Shown here: piece by piece, positions 23,256 to 34,898 of the stretch
How the letters are laid out: the number at the start of each line of letters is the position of its first letter
How positions within the stretch are numbered: the stretch's first letter is position 1
DNA from: Turritopsis dohrnii
Lineage: Eukaryota; Cnidaria; Hydrozoa; Anthoathecata; Oceaniidae
NCBI GenBank assembly: GCA_027922465.2
Contig: BQMF02000270.1
Coordinates: forward strand, 124,001 to 188,000
Reading direction: 5' to 3'
Length of the DNA stretch: 64,000 bases
The notes under the pieces: model-generated
What the model was told of the DNA's origin: nothing
Seen by the model: only the letters and a program-made list of their open reading frames with translations
The model's database searches: none
Made by a program: the position numbers and the translations under genes

Positions 23256-24436
23256 TTAAGAGCCAATTTCTGTAAGAGTGGGGCAGTTTTAGCAACTTCT
23301 GATAGTAAAAAAAATTTTTTTCTTTCATTTTGGGACATGTTGTACAAAACCATGTGAGAGGAAAAAATCCAAAATTTGAATGCTCAAAAATCCATAATGG
23401 CCGAGTTATGCCCATTTGAAGAATTTTGAAAATTAGTAACCGGACCAAAATTGGCCTCTGTTGCAATTTTGCTGGCTTATATCTGAATGCGCCCTTATAG
23501 TCACACAACTTTCTTTTCAGATTCTGTTAATATGTCCTGAAGGCTATTGAAATTGATCAAAAAATTTGTGTGACCATAATGGCGGCACAAGCTACAGTCC
23601 CCCAAAATCACAACAAAATGAACGCAAACAAACTTTGAACAACTTTGAAGCCTGGTATCTACAGGAAAAATGGTTTAGTAGCCTGGGTACTATGGTGCTT
23701 TTCGTAGCAGTAAGAAGCAAAAAAAGGCAAAAGTGGTGATTGTTTGCCTCGCTTTCCCGCATTGCGCCCTTAGTTGCATGTGAAAACCTTTTTTGTTTCT
23801 GATACTAAACTAATTGAACTATCAGTAACAAAAGAAAAAGTCATGTGACCTCCTATAGATTTTTCAAAAATTAGCTCAGAAGTTTGAAAAAAAGTCATAC
23901 GAAATCCTAAGACTTTCAACTACTGAGATAGACTTGCGCTCTTATAAGTTGTATTACTGACAAATGGTTGAGGAAATTTGGTCAGGTATTTCTTTGTATT
24001 AAGCTTATTTGACAGTTATTGTTATTGAAAATTAAGGATTTCTTCATAAATGCTGATTTAGAGGTCTTTTATATCTTAAAATATTAACAAAATTGTATCG
24101 GACATGATCTATCTAGGTATATACATCATCAAGTGAAATGTTGTAAAAGTAATAAAGTAATAACAAGCAAGGAAGTTGAAATAATAAACTTCCAGTGATA
24201 AGTTATAAACAAATGAAGTTAGCTGTGTTTCAGCTTGTCAATATCGCATTGATGAAGGCCAAAGGCCCTGCTATTAACTGGAGCTGGTGGTGTAACTGAA
24301 CAGACAACGTCTTCCATAGCAAACCAGCTAATGTCATCTTTATCCGGCCAGATGAATCGATTTTCCTCACTTCCAATCCTCTTCATACACTTTACTTCAA
24401 CTTCATCATCTTCCATTTTCAATATTTTGCCAGGAT
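23256..24436. repeat. Left arm of a 1.2-kb inverted repeat
   Basis: Reverse-complementary to 25702-26955 (for example AAGAGCCAATTTCTGTAAGA at the outer edge and AATATTTTGCCAGGATACCA at the inner edge). Relative to the right arm it lacks about 90 bases near 23672. It contains the last exon of the transposon-like gene at 24219-24485. Confidence 0.8.
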
Positions 24437-25690
24437 ACCATTGTTTATTAAACTTTACGATCGCCCATTTTCCAATTTCCAACACAGGACCTAATTGAAA
24501 GAATTTTTTTTAAAGCCGTACATTTATAGGATTCAGTGTCATGTTTAGTCACTAATAAACTTGCAATTAACATTTTAATGTCTTTGTTGTTGAAAATAGA
24601 GAATGAAGCTTAATAATATCAAGAGGTGATGCCAGACATAGCTTTTTCTATTAAATTCTTAGCCCTCTTAACATAAATCAGTCCAAAGTTTTGAAATTAC
24701 TTACTGGACACTTTTTCCTGTAACTCAGACAAGGATGATGTGCGTACTTGTTTGCTCCATCGAGAAAATAAGGAACGAATTTGCTTTACTGTACAATATT
24801 CATTGGTAGGAAAGCATTTTCGCATGGCCATATGAACATCTTCTGGACTGGCTTTCTGTCCGGTCTTTTCACCATCTTCAAATGCTTTAAGAAGGAAAGC
24901 TTTTTGTCGGGGATTGAATCGGAAAGTTGACCTGACTGGTAGTGCCCATCCTTTACCGACCTGTGATGGATTCATAGAGGCTGTAGGTTTTGAGGAAGAA
25001 GGACCTGGTGTCGATGTGATATGTGAATGTGTTGATGCCGCCATCAGCATTCTGTTTGCAAAAGACTTTTTTATACAATCAAAAGTAGTGATTCCTTTTG
25101 GAATTGAATGAACACCTTGGATCATATGCACCTCTAAATCTTGAAAGGAGCTGAAAGATGTGGTACATTCTTCATAATTACAAAATATTACGTTACAAAG
25201 TTGACGATCACTACGCTTTTTTTTATTTTCACTTATCACAACATTGGAAGCCCCAGTACATTGTGTGAATGGCTTCACAATTTGTATGCTAGATTTTAAC
25301 GACCATTTAGTAGTGTAATTCTGGTTAACACCGGATCCAATTCCATAATAACGCCAAAGTTTGATTGCATTTGCGGTAAACTCCATGGAATGGTAAGATG
25401 AAATATTTGGAATTGCATCTGCATTGACTGAACATTTACTTTTGTCGAAGGAAACAACGGACACCTTTGTGTTTTTCATTTTAGACATAGTTAATGCTTT
25501 GTGAATATCTTCAGCTGAGACAATATCATTTCCTTCATCCACAAAACAGCGTAACACGTTCCGGTAACAGCAGAATCTCGATCACACTGATCCTTTCCTT
25601 TTTGGGGTTCATTGTAGTCCAGTCTTCGTAGATTGATTCCATTCTCTTTGCAAATGTTGTACAAGGATTCCGCATAAAAGTTTCCATGGT
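24219..25690 (-). pseudogene. Transposon-like gene with C2H2 finger and RNase-H-like segment, truncated
   Basis: Minus-strand gene in the loop of the inverted repeat. From the 5' side: a segment with SSYHGNFYAESLYN and LDYNEPQKGKDQCDRDS (25690-25560), then after a frameshift an open frame 25557-24697. That frame contains AEDIHKALTMSKMKNTKVSV and PNISSYHSMEF, a C2H2 finger (CNYEECTTSFSSFQDLEVH), a Ser/Pro linker and FNPRQKAFLLKAFEDGE. After an intron comes a final exon 24485-24219 resembling a Tudor/chromo-like module (KFNKQWYPGKILKMEDDEVE...WPDKDD). I recall this domain order from multicopy proteins in cnidarian genomes; the EPQ.GKD.CDR block looks like part of an RNase-H/DDE-type transposase. 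The N-terminus is missing where the right arm begins, so this copy is dead. Confidence 0.55.
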
Positions 25691-25701
25691 ATGAAGATGG
25701 T

Positions 25702-26955
25702 ATCCTGGCGAAATATTGAAAATGGAAGATGATGAAGTTGAAGTAAAGTGTATGAAGAGGATTGGAAGTGAGGAAAATCGATTCATCTGGCCGGATAAAG
25801 ATGACATTAGCTGATTTGCTATGGAAGACGTTGTCTGTTCAGTTACACCACCAGCTCCAGTTAATAGCAGGGCCTTTGGCCTTCATCAATGCGATATTGA
25901 CAAGCTGAAACACAGCTAACTTCATTTGTTTATAACTTATCACTGGAAGTTTATTATTTCAACTTCCTTGCTTGTTATTACTTTATTACTTTTACAACAT
26001 TTCACTTGATGATGTATATACCTAGATAGATCATGTCCGATACAATTTTGTTAATATTTTAAGATATAAAAGACCTCTAAATCAGCATTTATGAAGAAAT
26101 CCTTAATTTTCAATAACAATAACTGTCAAATAAGCTTAATACAAAGAAATACCTGACCAAATTTCCTCAACCATTTGTCAGTAATACAACTTATAAGAGC
26201 GCAAGTCTATCTCAGTAGTTGAAAGTCTTAGGATTTCGTATGACTTTTTTTCAAACTTCTGAGCTAATTTTTGAAAAATCTATAGGAGGTCACATGACTT
26301 TTTCTTTTGTTACTGATAGTTCAATTAGTTTAGTATCAGAAACAAAAAAGGTTTTCACATGCAACTAAGGGCGCAATGCGGGAAAGCGAGGCAAACAATC
26401 ACCACTTTTGCCTTTTTTTGCTTCTTACTGCTACGAAAAGCACCATAGTACCCAGGCTACTAATTTTTTTTTACCAAATAAAGTTTTTTCAATAGTAGTA
26501 ACATAGTAGTTTGCATTTTGCATAGTTTTTAGTAATACAAACCATTTTTCCTGTAGATACCAGGCTTCAAAGTTGTTCAAAGTTTGTGTTGCGTTCATTT
26601 TGTTGTGATTTTGGGGGACTGTAGCTTGTGCCGCCATTATGGTCACATAAATTTTTTGATCAATTTCAATAGCGTTCAGGCCATATTAACAGAATCTGAA
26701 AAGAAAGTTGTGTGACTATAAGGGCGCATTCAGATATAAGCCAGCAAAATTGCAACAGAGGCCAATTTTGGTCCGGTTACTAATTTTCAAAATTCTTCAA
26801 ATGGGCATAACTCGGCCATTATGGATTTTTGAGCATTCAAATTTTGGATTATTTCCTCTCTTATGGGTATGTGCAACATATCCCAAAATGAAAGAAAAAG
26901 AAAATTTTTACTATCAGCACCTGCCCCACTCTTACAGAAATTGGCTCTTAATGAT
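25702..26955. repeat. Right arm of a 1.2-kb inverted repeat
   Basis: Reverse complement of 23256-24436. At 25702-25915 it carries a plus-strand copy of the last exon of the gene at 24219-24485. In this copy a TGG codon is TGA (ATTAGCTGATTTGC), so it is not coding. Confidence 0.8.
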
Positions 26956-27022
26956 GTATATTTTTCTTAACAATGTATAATATATAATGATGTATGATTA
27001 AGTTTCGCAACTTTGGGGAAAT

Positions 27023-27187
27023 CAGAGGCGTAGTTGAGGTCAGTCAAAAAAACCTGGAGGAGTTCAACATTACGATATTTCCTTTCAGTCTCAAGTGGCG
27101 ATTAGGTTACTTGCACGCTTTTCTTTTCTACCCTAAATGACTTAACTCTCCTCCACAAATTTTGACTGACCTCTGGCTACGCCTCTG
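27023..27187. mobile_element. hAT-like MITE (165 bp)
   Basis: Ends in CAGAGGCGTAG and CTACGCCTCTG, with inner matching GAGGTCAGTCAAAA / TTTTGACTGACCTC. CAGAGGCG-type termini are typical of hAT elements. No convincing 8-bp target duplication was seen. Confidence 0.6.
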
Positions 27188-27749
27188 GAAATATATAGTC
27201 GCATTTTTGCGAATCTTGTTTCATTTAATAAATATTACACCGAAAGTTGAAGATATTGCAAAAAAAAGACAAACAAATGAAATTGTCATTGCAGCACAAA
27301 ATCGCTAGTGAATGAATTGACTCAAACATACATACATCTGAAAGTATAAACATGTGCAAGATATTGGTGAATGATATGTCTTATAAAACTGTTTCTCTGG
27401 CTCCGAAACGTCATAGTGAATTGAAAAGCAGTAATAAATTAAAGAAGGGAGTAATTATGGGAATTCCAGACTGTATCAAATTATTCATCACCGTACAAAT
27501 GCTCGGTCAAGTTATCACTTGTGTGGAACTGATTAGTTTTAAGTTCACATTTAAAAGATTTTAAGATGACATCGTTCAAAATAATCCTGCAAACCGTTCA
27601 ATGGAGGCACAATGATTTAGTTTGGATATATGTTAGAAGAAAACAAACTTTGGATGATGATTAGAATCCAACCAATTATATACAAAATGAGATCACTAAA
27701 GCCTTGTGAAAATTTGGAGTGTAATATGTTCTAGGACACAATATGTTAA

Positions 27750-28131
27750 GGGGACTTTTTTTGCGTGGATTAAGTTTTGCAATAAATCCACGCAAAAAGT
27801 CAAGACATGAACGATTCGCGAAAATAAATCCACGCAAAATTTCATGATTTTATTTGCTCATTTTTTGGCTCTGCGTACCTTTCATATATAAAACTATTTC
27901 CTTGTACTTATCAAGCACCTATTGGTTTTCCAATGTGGCTGGCATGGAAATGGTGATTTTTGCTGCTACTTATAAGCTATATTATAAAGTACAACATATT
28001 GCACTTTGTGCCCATTCGCAAATATAAATCCAAACATTTTCCTTGAGAAGCTCTGAATTGAAAATGTTAATCCACGCAAAACGCTCTCAAACCTTGACTC
28101 GCAAAAATTAGTCCACGCAAAAAAAATCCCC
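27750..28131. mobile_element. TTAA-flanked MITE, copy 2
   Basis: The 382-bp counterpart of 12875-13275, flanked by TTAA at 27746-27749 and 28132-28135. It was present before block X duplicated, since both copies share the insertion. Confidence 0.7.
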
Positions 28132-28254
28132 TTAAGGTATATCATGTTCGAAAAGAACATTTTCATACAGATCCTAACAAAGTTTTATTGTGTCATTGTC
28201 TTTTCGGGGACATTGGTGTTATTTATAAACTCCATAGAAGTGGTAATATGCAGA

Positions 28255-28419
28255 CAGTGGTGGATCTGGAGTGTAGTCGCAACTTGTGGAGAACCGCATT
28301 AACATAAGTTGTGTATTCAGTTCATATTATCAATGGGATTATTTGAACCTTTTTCTTTTATGTTTGAATTGCTAACACTCTCCTACACAAGTTGTGACTT
28401 ACCTCTGGATCCGCCACTA
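28255..28419. mobile_element. hAT-like MITE, copy 2
   Basis: Counterpart of 13394-13558, starting CAGTGGTGGATCTGG and ending CTCTGGATCCGCCACTA. Confidence 0.5.
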
Positions 28420-28544
28420 GCGAGTTTAGTAGAAATAGATTTTCGTATTGTATGTTATGTTGATTTAAGTTATGTATAATTTTTATCTTCTTGTAATCAT
28501 GTTAAATGCCATGGATTAAAATCTTTGAAATGCCCAAGTTTCTC

Positions 28545-28830
28545 TTGCTCCTATTAATGAAAGTTATGAACAATTTCATGTAATGTTTACTTAAATATAT
28601 TACCAAATTCATATTTCTGGCAAAATTTGGAAGGTGTGCACAAAGAACAATTGCAAGGTCCTGATATTAAAGTTGGTAGTTACTTGCAGATTTTTCCCTG
28701 ATGTTTCCCTGATTTTCAAATGATTTTGGATCACTTCTATCGAATATCATTTTATTCTTCATGTGAACCATAAGTCATATTTTGGGAATTGTGATAGACC
28801 TGTTCTCGCGTAAGCAACAAGAACAGAATG
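28545..28830 (+). repeat. Single-unit relative of the satellite element, copy in block X
   Basis: Counterpart of 13690-13960 (TTCTCTTGCTCC, AAGTTATGAACAATTTCATG, AACAATTGCAAGGTCCTGAT). Confidence 0.5.
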
Positions 28831-29292
28831 GATAGTCATTCAGATATCTTGAAAATTAGCCTAAAGCTATTTCCTCTAGGCCTGATGCGGAAATTGTTCA
28901 AGCCCTGAGGCTTCTAGTTAAATTACATACCATTTGATCTAACGTCTCCTGAGACAAAAAAAACTAAAAACCCTTAACGATAACGGTGACAATCGCAATT
29001 TTAATGGCTAAATATTTGATTGGATCTATCGGTCCTGATCTCAAATATCGTATAAATATGCAAGTACAATACAAAATAATAAACAGTCACTTAAATCTTC
29101 ATCTCAATCTAATCTACTAGATTCGTTTGTGCTTATGAATTCATTAAGATAAAGGGAAAATGTTTGGCAAAAGACATTAAGAAAGCAGAATCTAATGTTT
29201 TCTCGCAGAACTATTATCAGTTCCATTTCCAAGTACTCTGACATCGAATGAATATGGAAAAATTCTGTATATTTCATTCTTATCTTTCGTAG

Positions 29293-29468
29293 ATGAAATC
29301 GATGAAAAAGAAGAACAATATTTTGAAAATAATGATCCATTGGGTCGCAGACGAAGATGGCGTCTTCCACCATACAAAATTTATCGAAGATTTCGAATAC
29401 CGTGCAACATCAGATGTCTTTTTTGTGGACAACATTGTCGGAAAGTTGGAAGTTGTGTATGCAAGTAA
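29293..29468 (+). CDS. Terminal exon, cationic six-Cys peptide (gene 2 or a third paralogue)
   Basis: A phase-1 acceptor (TTATCTTTCGTAG) opens a 57-residue terminal exon. It has an acidic start (EIDEKEEQYFENNDPLG), then an abrupt Arg-rich basic tract (RRRRWRLPPYKIYRRFR) and six cysteines spaced CX3CX2CX3CX5CXC, stopping at TAA. The acidic stretch ending N-D-P-(L/F) directly before the Arg run, and the shared CX3C...CX5CXC frame, match exon 4 of gene 1 (15863-16116). The two exons are therefore homologous although their sequences have diverged strongly. It is the first suitable acceptor found after exon 2 of gene 2 (20447). In the same frame the sequence is open back to about 29209, but that stretch is hydrophobic and unlike a propiece. 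Confidence 0.65.
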
Positions 29469-31240
29469 ACTGCAGTAAACATGAGAGGAAAATTAATTAA
29501 TATCATGTCTAATATCATGGAGATATGTAATAACGAAATTATAAACTGACTAGTATCCCGGGTAAAAACTTTTTACCGAACTTAACTTCGAAAACATTAG
29601 GTCAAATCCACCATTCCCGTGTACGTACCCCGTGACGAAAAAATAAATCATAGAATCGCAACTCAAAAACATCCCAGGCGGCGTCGCTCGCCACCCATGT
29701 TCAGTATGCGTTGTGTTGCAAAATTTAACTCGTGTAAAAGTTTCTACAGGCATTAATTTTTTAATTCATTTCTTACATTCAGAAGATTAAAAACAGAAAC
29801 AAATAGCAACATGGCTCAGAATAATATATTTATACTCAGAAGAGAAGTAACTTTAATGTAAAAAAAATGGCAATATATAACACAGAACTGTTTACCCAGA
29901 CATACGAAACCAAACGTTACAAAATGTTAATTCAAAACAAATTGATACCTTCCAACTTTTTCTTTTGTTCCAAAGTTACTACTCGACTGCAACCATTAAT
30001 GAATTTTTGAAATGATATGAAGTCTGTTCTTCCCAAAACCATCAACGTCATGATTAAAACGATGAGTTTCATTTCTTCATGCTTTTTTTATTATTACTTA
30101 AAAAATTAATACTTGAATTGTAATACCGAAAACCTAATCATGCTATAACAATATTGAAATAAAAAATAAAACAAAAAGAAAGAAAAAACAAAAAGAAAAT
30201 TCAAGTACGCATTTATCCTAAAGATAACAATTAAAAACAAAATTTGGTCTATAAAGTCAACCGATACTGTGAGTCAATACGGGTTCACTCAACACTGGAG
30301 CTGAACAGAATAAAGACTTTTACCTGGCATACACAACCAAACATCAAATTAATAAAAATAATTGAAACAACAAAATGCCCTACTTTGACCAAAACCATAA
30401 TTGAATACCCAGAATGCCGTAAACAAATATAAACTGAAGAAAAATATACCCCAGCAATGCTTCTATTTTGTAGTACAATCGCAATGAAATACTTAATCCA
30501 TTCTTCTCTTAAATAACCTTCTCAACATACCATGTGTTTCATTTATACATTTATAAATTTCGTTTATAAATAGCTACACTGACCTAAAAGAAAAAGATTT
30601 CAGTAAAGAACAGCTACAATACTTACTACTACTGCAACCATATTTAAGCAAACCAAAACAAAAGGCATAAATGGCTGGCAGAAAGGCATGCAGACAAAGA
30701 ATCAAACATCGTCAATAGATACAATTTGACAGCACAACACATTCCCTACTTCCACAGCCATGAGAAAGGAAAACAGTCATAGCTGTGGGACCATTTTTAA
30801 TTGATCTGTAAATAAATAAATCAAATCAAATCTTCTTTCCTAACTATAAAAATAATAATAGCGCGCGTTACCAAAACAAATTACTCTCGTCTTCATTTTT
30901 CATCCAGCAGCATATAAACTAAACGAAAGAACTCATATAATAAGAATCTATTCAAAGCTATAGTATTTAATCTTTCAAAACTATAAAACCATTCCTTACT
31001 GTGTAAATAAACATCATTTTGTTCTGCATTTCTTCACTACACTTTCTTCTGTATAGCGATATTTGATAACTAAAACGTAAACAAACATTTAAATACATTT
31101 AAATACAAATACATATACCTAACTTGTTCTTTTATTAATCAAAAAGAAAAGTTTTATAATAATACCTTTTGTTCGTTCGATCTTTCTGCAGCTAATTTTT
31201 AAAAACTTCACTGCACTTCTTCTGTATATCTAAATATGAT
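29469..31240. other. AT-rich intergenic DNA, no gene seen
   Basis: Very A-rich on the plus strand, with short frames lacking splice signals or domains. Confidence 0.4.
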
Positions 31241-31269
31241 TTTTCATTGTGAACAAACAACTAACTCAC

Positions 31270-31520
31270 TTACACGTGCTACCCGTGTAAACCTGTGTTT
31301 CTTCGTCAGTTCTTTCGTCGATTTGCTGCCTAAAACAATCAAATTTAAATTAAAATATTCGTATACAAAAAGAAACACGTCTTCTTCGCGAAGTTTCTTG
31401 CTAACGAAATGATCGTTGACAAATTTAGAACGAAGAAGATTGCATTGCTCGCACTCCTCCAAAGACGTTTTTCGGCTGATTTCCACTGCGCAAACCAAAA
31501 ATAACAAAACGGAGGAGCAT
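31270..31520 (-). CDS. Candidate exons of an unidentified minus-strand gene
   Basis: On the minus strand a frame around 31515-31400 gives a hydrophobic run (VLLFLVCA) followed by a charged segment with a CEQC motif (LEECEQCNLLRSKF...). Lower down, TTGATTGTTTTAG opens a Lys/Arg-rich exon at about 31331-31275 ending at GTAAGT. No in-frame ATG precedes the first segment and no family is recognised. It is reported because both segments have splice context. Confidence 0.25.
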
Positions 31521-31929
31521 ATACTAATCGCGGAAAATCAAAAAAAAGTGTTCTTGCCTCTACGTGGTTTTACGACAAAAAGGGAAAAAATAAGAAGGAT
31601 TTGGCCGTGAAAAAAAACAAATATGTCACTCTCTAAAATAAAAGTGGGATGCACGAAGCGAATTAGTATAATAAGATATAGAATAATGATAATTTTCACT
31701 TCTCCCGTCTATCTGGGTTTCATGACTGCAATCAAAAACATTGTTAGAACTTTTAGGTGCCGAATAATGCATATCCAGCATAATGTATGCTGTTTTGTGA
31801 GAACTTCCTTCCCCAGCTGTTATGCTTAATATACCCTTGCAGCTTGCAAAGGATGTCAGTATTAAAAACGCACAATTTCTGTAACACTTCCAGTTATGAC
31901 GGGAAAACACCAAAAACAGTCTCACTGAT

Positions 31930-32808
31930 TTAAACTGTTTCCGTGGTGCTATTGGAATGTACTTTTTTCTTGCATCCTATCAATTTCAGCATATGTTTCC
32001 TCATATATGGTGCTCTATAGTAATAAACAACAGGGTTGACAATAGAGTTCACAACACACATCGTCATCCCAATGACGTATGATTTCGCCAATGACTCATA
32101 AGAAAAGTTTTTCGTCACATTCAGAAAATGATGAATACAAATCGGCATGATTGAAAACACGAAACACGTGATCAATATCATGACTGTCATTGTGGCTTTT
32201 CTTTCCATTTTGATATAACTGAACATTCTGCCTCGACGCTTCTTCCCGTGTTTATTTAAAGCCACAAACAACATGATATATGAGCAAATTAATATGATGA
32301 GAATCGACATTGCCATTGTTACTATAAATGCTGAGTACACCTGCTCGGAATCATCAATCTTTCGTAGCAATGGAGTGAGCAAAGGGACAACCCAACACAC
32401 AAAAAGACTCAAATATAATTTTCTGCTGGTCAACTTGTAGCACATTAACTTTCTCAAATGTAATGATCGGTCATAACTTATTAAGCAGATGGTCAAAACT
32501 GATGCACCAATCAGAAACGCCGACAGATATCTTCGTACTAAATCAATACTGCAATTGTTGGTTAAATTTTTATCCAGGAGTTGAATGGCAAATAACAGTG
32601 CAACTGTAACACCAGTCAAAAAATCTGAAGTTGCTAGTGATGCAAGGATCTTGTTTGATTTGGTATGAAGAACTTTATACCAGTAGATAGTAATCAAAAC
32701 GTATGCATTTTCGATTGTTGCGAGAACTGACAATATTGCCATTAATGTACCAAAGACATTTTTCCAGTTTTGAGATGGTAGCATATCTAATGTAGAATTG
32801 CACGACAT
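31930..32808 (-). CDS. Class A GPCR, intronless (receptor 1, 292 aa)
   Basis: Seven-helix receptor in one exon. A short N-terminus has an NST glycosylation site. TM1 carries the conserved Asn (about residue 34, in TIENAY) and TM2 the LATSD motif (Asp 62). At the start of TM3 there is a Cys (86). The TM3 end reads SYDRS (DRS replacing DRY), TM6 reads CFVFSIMP without the usual CWxP, and TM7 has NSIVNPVVYYY (NPxxY). The second extracellular loop is very short and has no Cys, so the usual TM3-loop disulphide cannot form; this is also true of vertebrate melanocortin-type receptors, but orthology is not implied. Acts in the plasma membrane, presumably with G proteins; the ligand is unknown. Its C-terminal half is nearly identical to receptor 3 (49169-50071). 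Confidence 0.9.
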   Translation of the reverse strand: MSCNSTLDMLPSQNWKNVFGTLMAILSVLATIENAYVLITIYWYKVLHTKSNKILASLATSDFLTGVTVALLFAIQLLDKNLTNNCSIDLVRRYLSAFLIGASVLTICLISYDRSLHLRKLMCYKLTSRKLYLSLFVCWVVPLLTPLLRKIDDSEQVYSAFIVTMAMSILIILICSYIMLFVALNKHGKKRRGRMFSYIKMERKATMTVMILITCFVFSIMPICIHHFLNVTKNFSYESLAKSYVIGMTMCVVNSIVNPVVYYYRAPYMRKHMLKLIGCKKKVHSNSTTETV

Positions 32809-34270
32809 TTTTGAGAAATTTGCTCAATCTGACACTAATATTCGATGATGCTTCATCGACACGGTTTGTAGTAAAGATTAGAAACCAATTTCTCGCTTTA
32901 CTTTTTCGTCAGCAACAACACTAAAGAACTTCGAGTTAACTACTTGTGCCAAAGCTGTATAGTTTCAAAAACATCATTTGAAAGATCTTACATCTTTATT
33001 GCATATTGTAAATAAAAACCATGCAACCATTTACAACAAAATGGTGAATCTTTTAAAGGTTTCCTTTTAAGCAGATGTACTAACCAAAAGCCATTAGAAA
33101 TAAAAACCTATTTGTCTATGTTTTTTACATAAAAATGTCTGAATGTACGATAAGATGGAGAAATGTCCAACACATCTAAATCAGAATAAACTGATATAAA
33201 TAAGCAAAGATGTTAAAATGTTAAAGATATAAAATAATGTTTAAGTATGAAATCCGTTACATTAGAAAATGCAGTACTTACAGACAGTGAACTGCAACGA
33301 ATGGAACTAACGTTTGCAGTAAAAAAGAAAACAAGAAAGGTTTTCAGAAGATTTCTCATACCAGCTGGGCTTTTTCCCCATCCAATAACAGCTTCCCACA
33401 TCTTAAGCAATAACTACTGTATTTCCTCTAATAAGCGTCGCGGCTTTCTACCATGTTTTGGATCGGTGAAGTAGCGTTCATTAGAGGGCGCCATTTATTA
33501 CAAAATGAAGAATGACATAAGAGCAGACTTTAAACAACAATGTGTTTATAAAAACTTTACGAAAGATTGTCGGAAAATGCTTTAAACAAAAAGGTATATT
33601 CACATTACACAAAATGTTAAAGATATTGTACTAATATGATACTTCATACACAAAAACACTTAAAAGATAATGAGCTGTTGTGAAAAGTACTGAAAGATGC
33701 AGTCAAAAAAGCAGTTAAAATTTTCAGAAAATTGCTTCGAAGGAAAAGTTTTATTCACACTGCAACAAGATTTTTTAATGAGATGATGTAGCTGATGATA
33801 TATAAATGATATATAAATAAGCGTTGCGAATGGAGAGTGGCATGCTAAGCTGGGGTGAAAAACGAAAGAAACACAAAGACAATTGAAGATTTCTTGCTTA
33901 CGCAGATAAGGCGTAAAGTTTGAACACTTCAAGATGTGTCACAATTTCACAACTAGTTTCGGGCTACAGCGTCAAAAGACAATTTAATGATTTTAAACAA
34001 GTGAAAACTTCAAGAACATTTGAAAGACAATTCGAAAGCAACGCTTGTAGATGTTCTTTGTGCAGATTTTTTTAACCTGCTAGCATATATTTTCGGTCTC
34101 GTTTCCATCATGCCTGAGAGAGATAGACAAATATCAGTTCTTCCACGAACATAACAACAAAACATTTCCAGGAAATACTTAAACGATAAGAATAACTTCG
34201 TGCAGGGATAATAAAGTAATTATAATTGCTAAAACACAGGTGTTTATATATTATTATATATTATCTATAT
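32809..34270. other. Intergenic DNA, no gene seen
   Basis: Apart from a short repeat near 33415-33500 (shared head with 19150), no supported feature was found. Confidence 0.4.
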
Positions 34271-34299
34271 TATAAGATATTTTATTTATTTATTTTATT

Positions 34300-34595
34300 T
34301 ACGAATGTTTACCCAGGATAACCTCTTCAGTTCCGTAAGGTACTGTTATCAATGAGGGTCCTGCGAAGGAGGTCCTAGAGCATTTAAAGCCCCCATTTGG
34401 GCTACGGAAGCTGTAATGACAGGAACCGCTCAACTAGACAACCACCCTAGACATCATTCCTACTCTCTTGCTGAGTGCAAAGCAGAGAGGATTGATTCAC
34501 ACTGTTATAGTCGCTGGCATGACTCGGTCGGGGATCGAACCCGCGACCTCCCGAACAGGAAGCGAGCACTCTACCACAAGGCTACCAGTCGGTTG
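34300..34595 (-). mobile_element. tRNA-derived SINE
   Basis: Minus-strand head starting near 34590 with an A-box-like TAGCCTTGTGGTAGAGTGC and a consensus B box GGTTCGATCCC. A body of about 200 bp follows, with an A/T-rich AAATAAATAAA tail at about 34305-34270. The acceptor stem is imperfect and the anticodon stem pairs poorly, so it is not scored as a functional tRNA. Confidence 0.7.
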
Positions 34596-34898
34596 TACTA
34601 TACCAGTATCTCATTATATACTACTATAGTATATACCTGTCATTTACCTATTTTTATGCAGGTGACTAAACCAATGTAATCATCTGCTTACCATCAGCCT
34701 TATTCCGGAGATGATAATATCAGATTTAATTTATCGATTTAATAATTGGGACTTGGTGAAAAGGCACTTCAGCCTTCTGCTTGCTCCAGCAATTATCTAC
34801 GGTCATAGATTGTAAGATTTATTTATACACTGGCGAAATAAAAATAAACTAACTAATTTAAAACTCTGTTACCTTAAGTTTGCATCTATCCTTTTTAG

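Larger units (their letters stand above)
21282..27217. mobile_element. About 5.9-kb insertion inside block X copy 2
   Basis: Aligning block X copies places 21282-27217 as extra DNA at the point equivalent to 12345/12346. A TTCAT is present on both sides but also occurs twice in the intact copy, so a target duplication cannot be proved. The insertion holds a perfect-type hairpin (22321-22464), a large inverted repeat around a transposon-like gene (23256-26955) and a hAT-like MITE (27023-27187). It is probably several events. Confidence 0.6.
27218..28916 (+). repeat. Compound repeat block X, copy 2, 3' part
   Basis: Matches 12346-14038, including the internal elements at equivalent positions. 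The short frame 27352-27564 is open here but interrupted in copy 1. It starts MCKILVNDMSYK, contains APKRHSELKSSNKLKKGVI and has no recognised family. Confidence 0.8.

Noticed and set aside
26708..26980. Plus-strand 90-codon frame in the right arm of the inverted repeat and its partner at 23224-23508.
   Set aside because: Both are the same repeat read from opposite arms. The translations show no domain and end at different places in the two arms.
34500..34595. A functional tRNA gene with good A and B boxes.
   Set aside because: Acceptor and anticodon stems do not pair properly and a SINE body with an A/T-rich tail follows the head.
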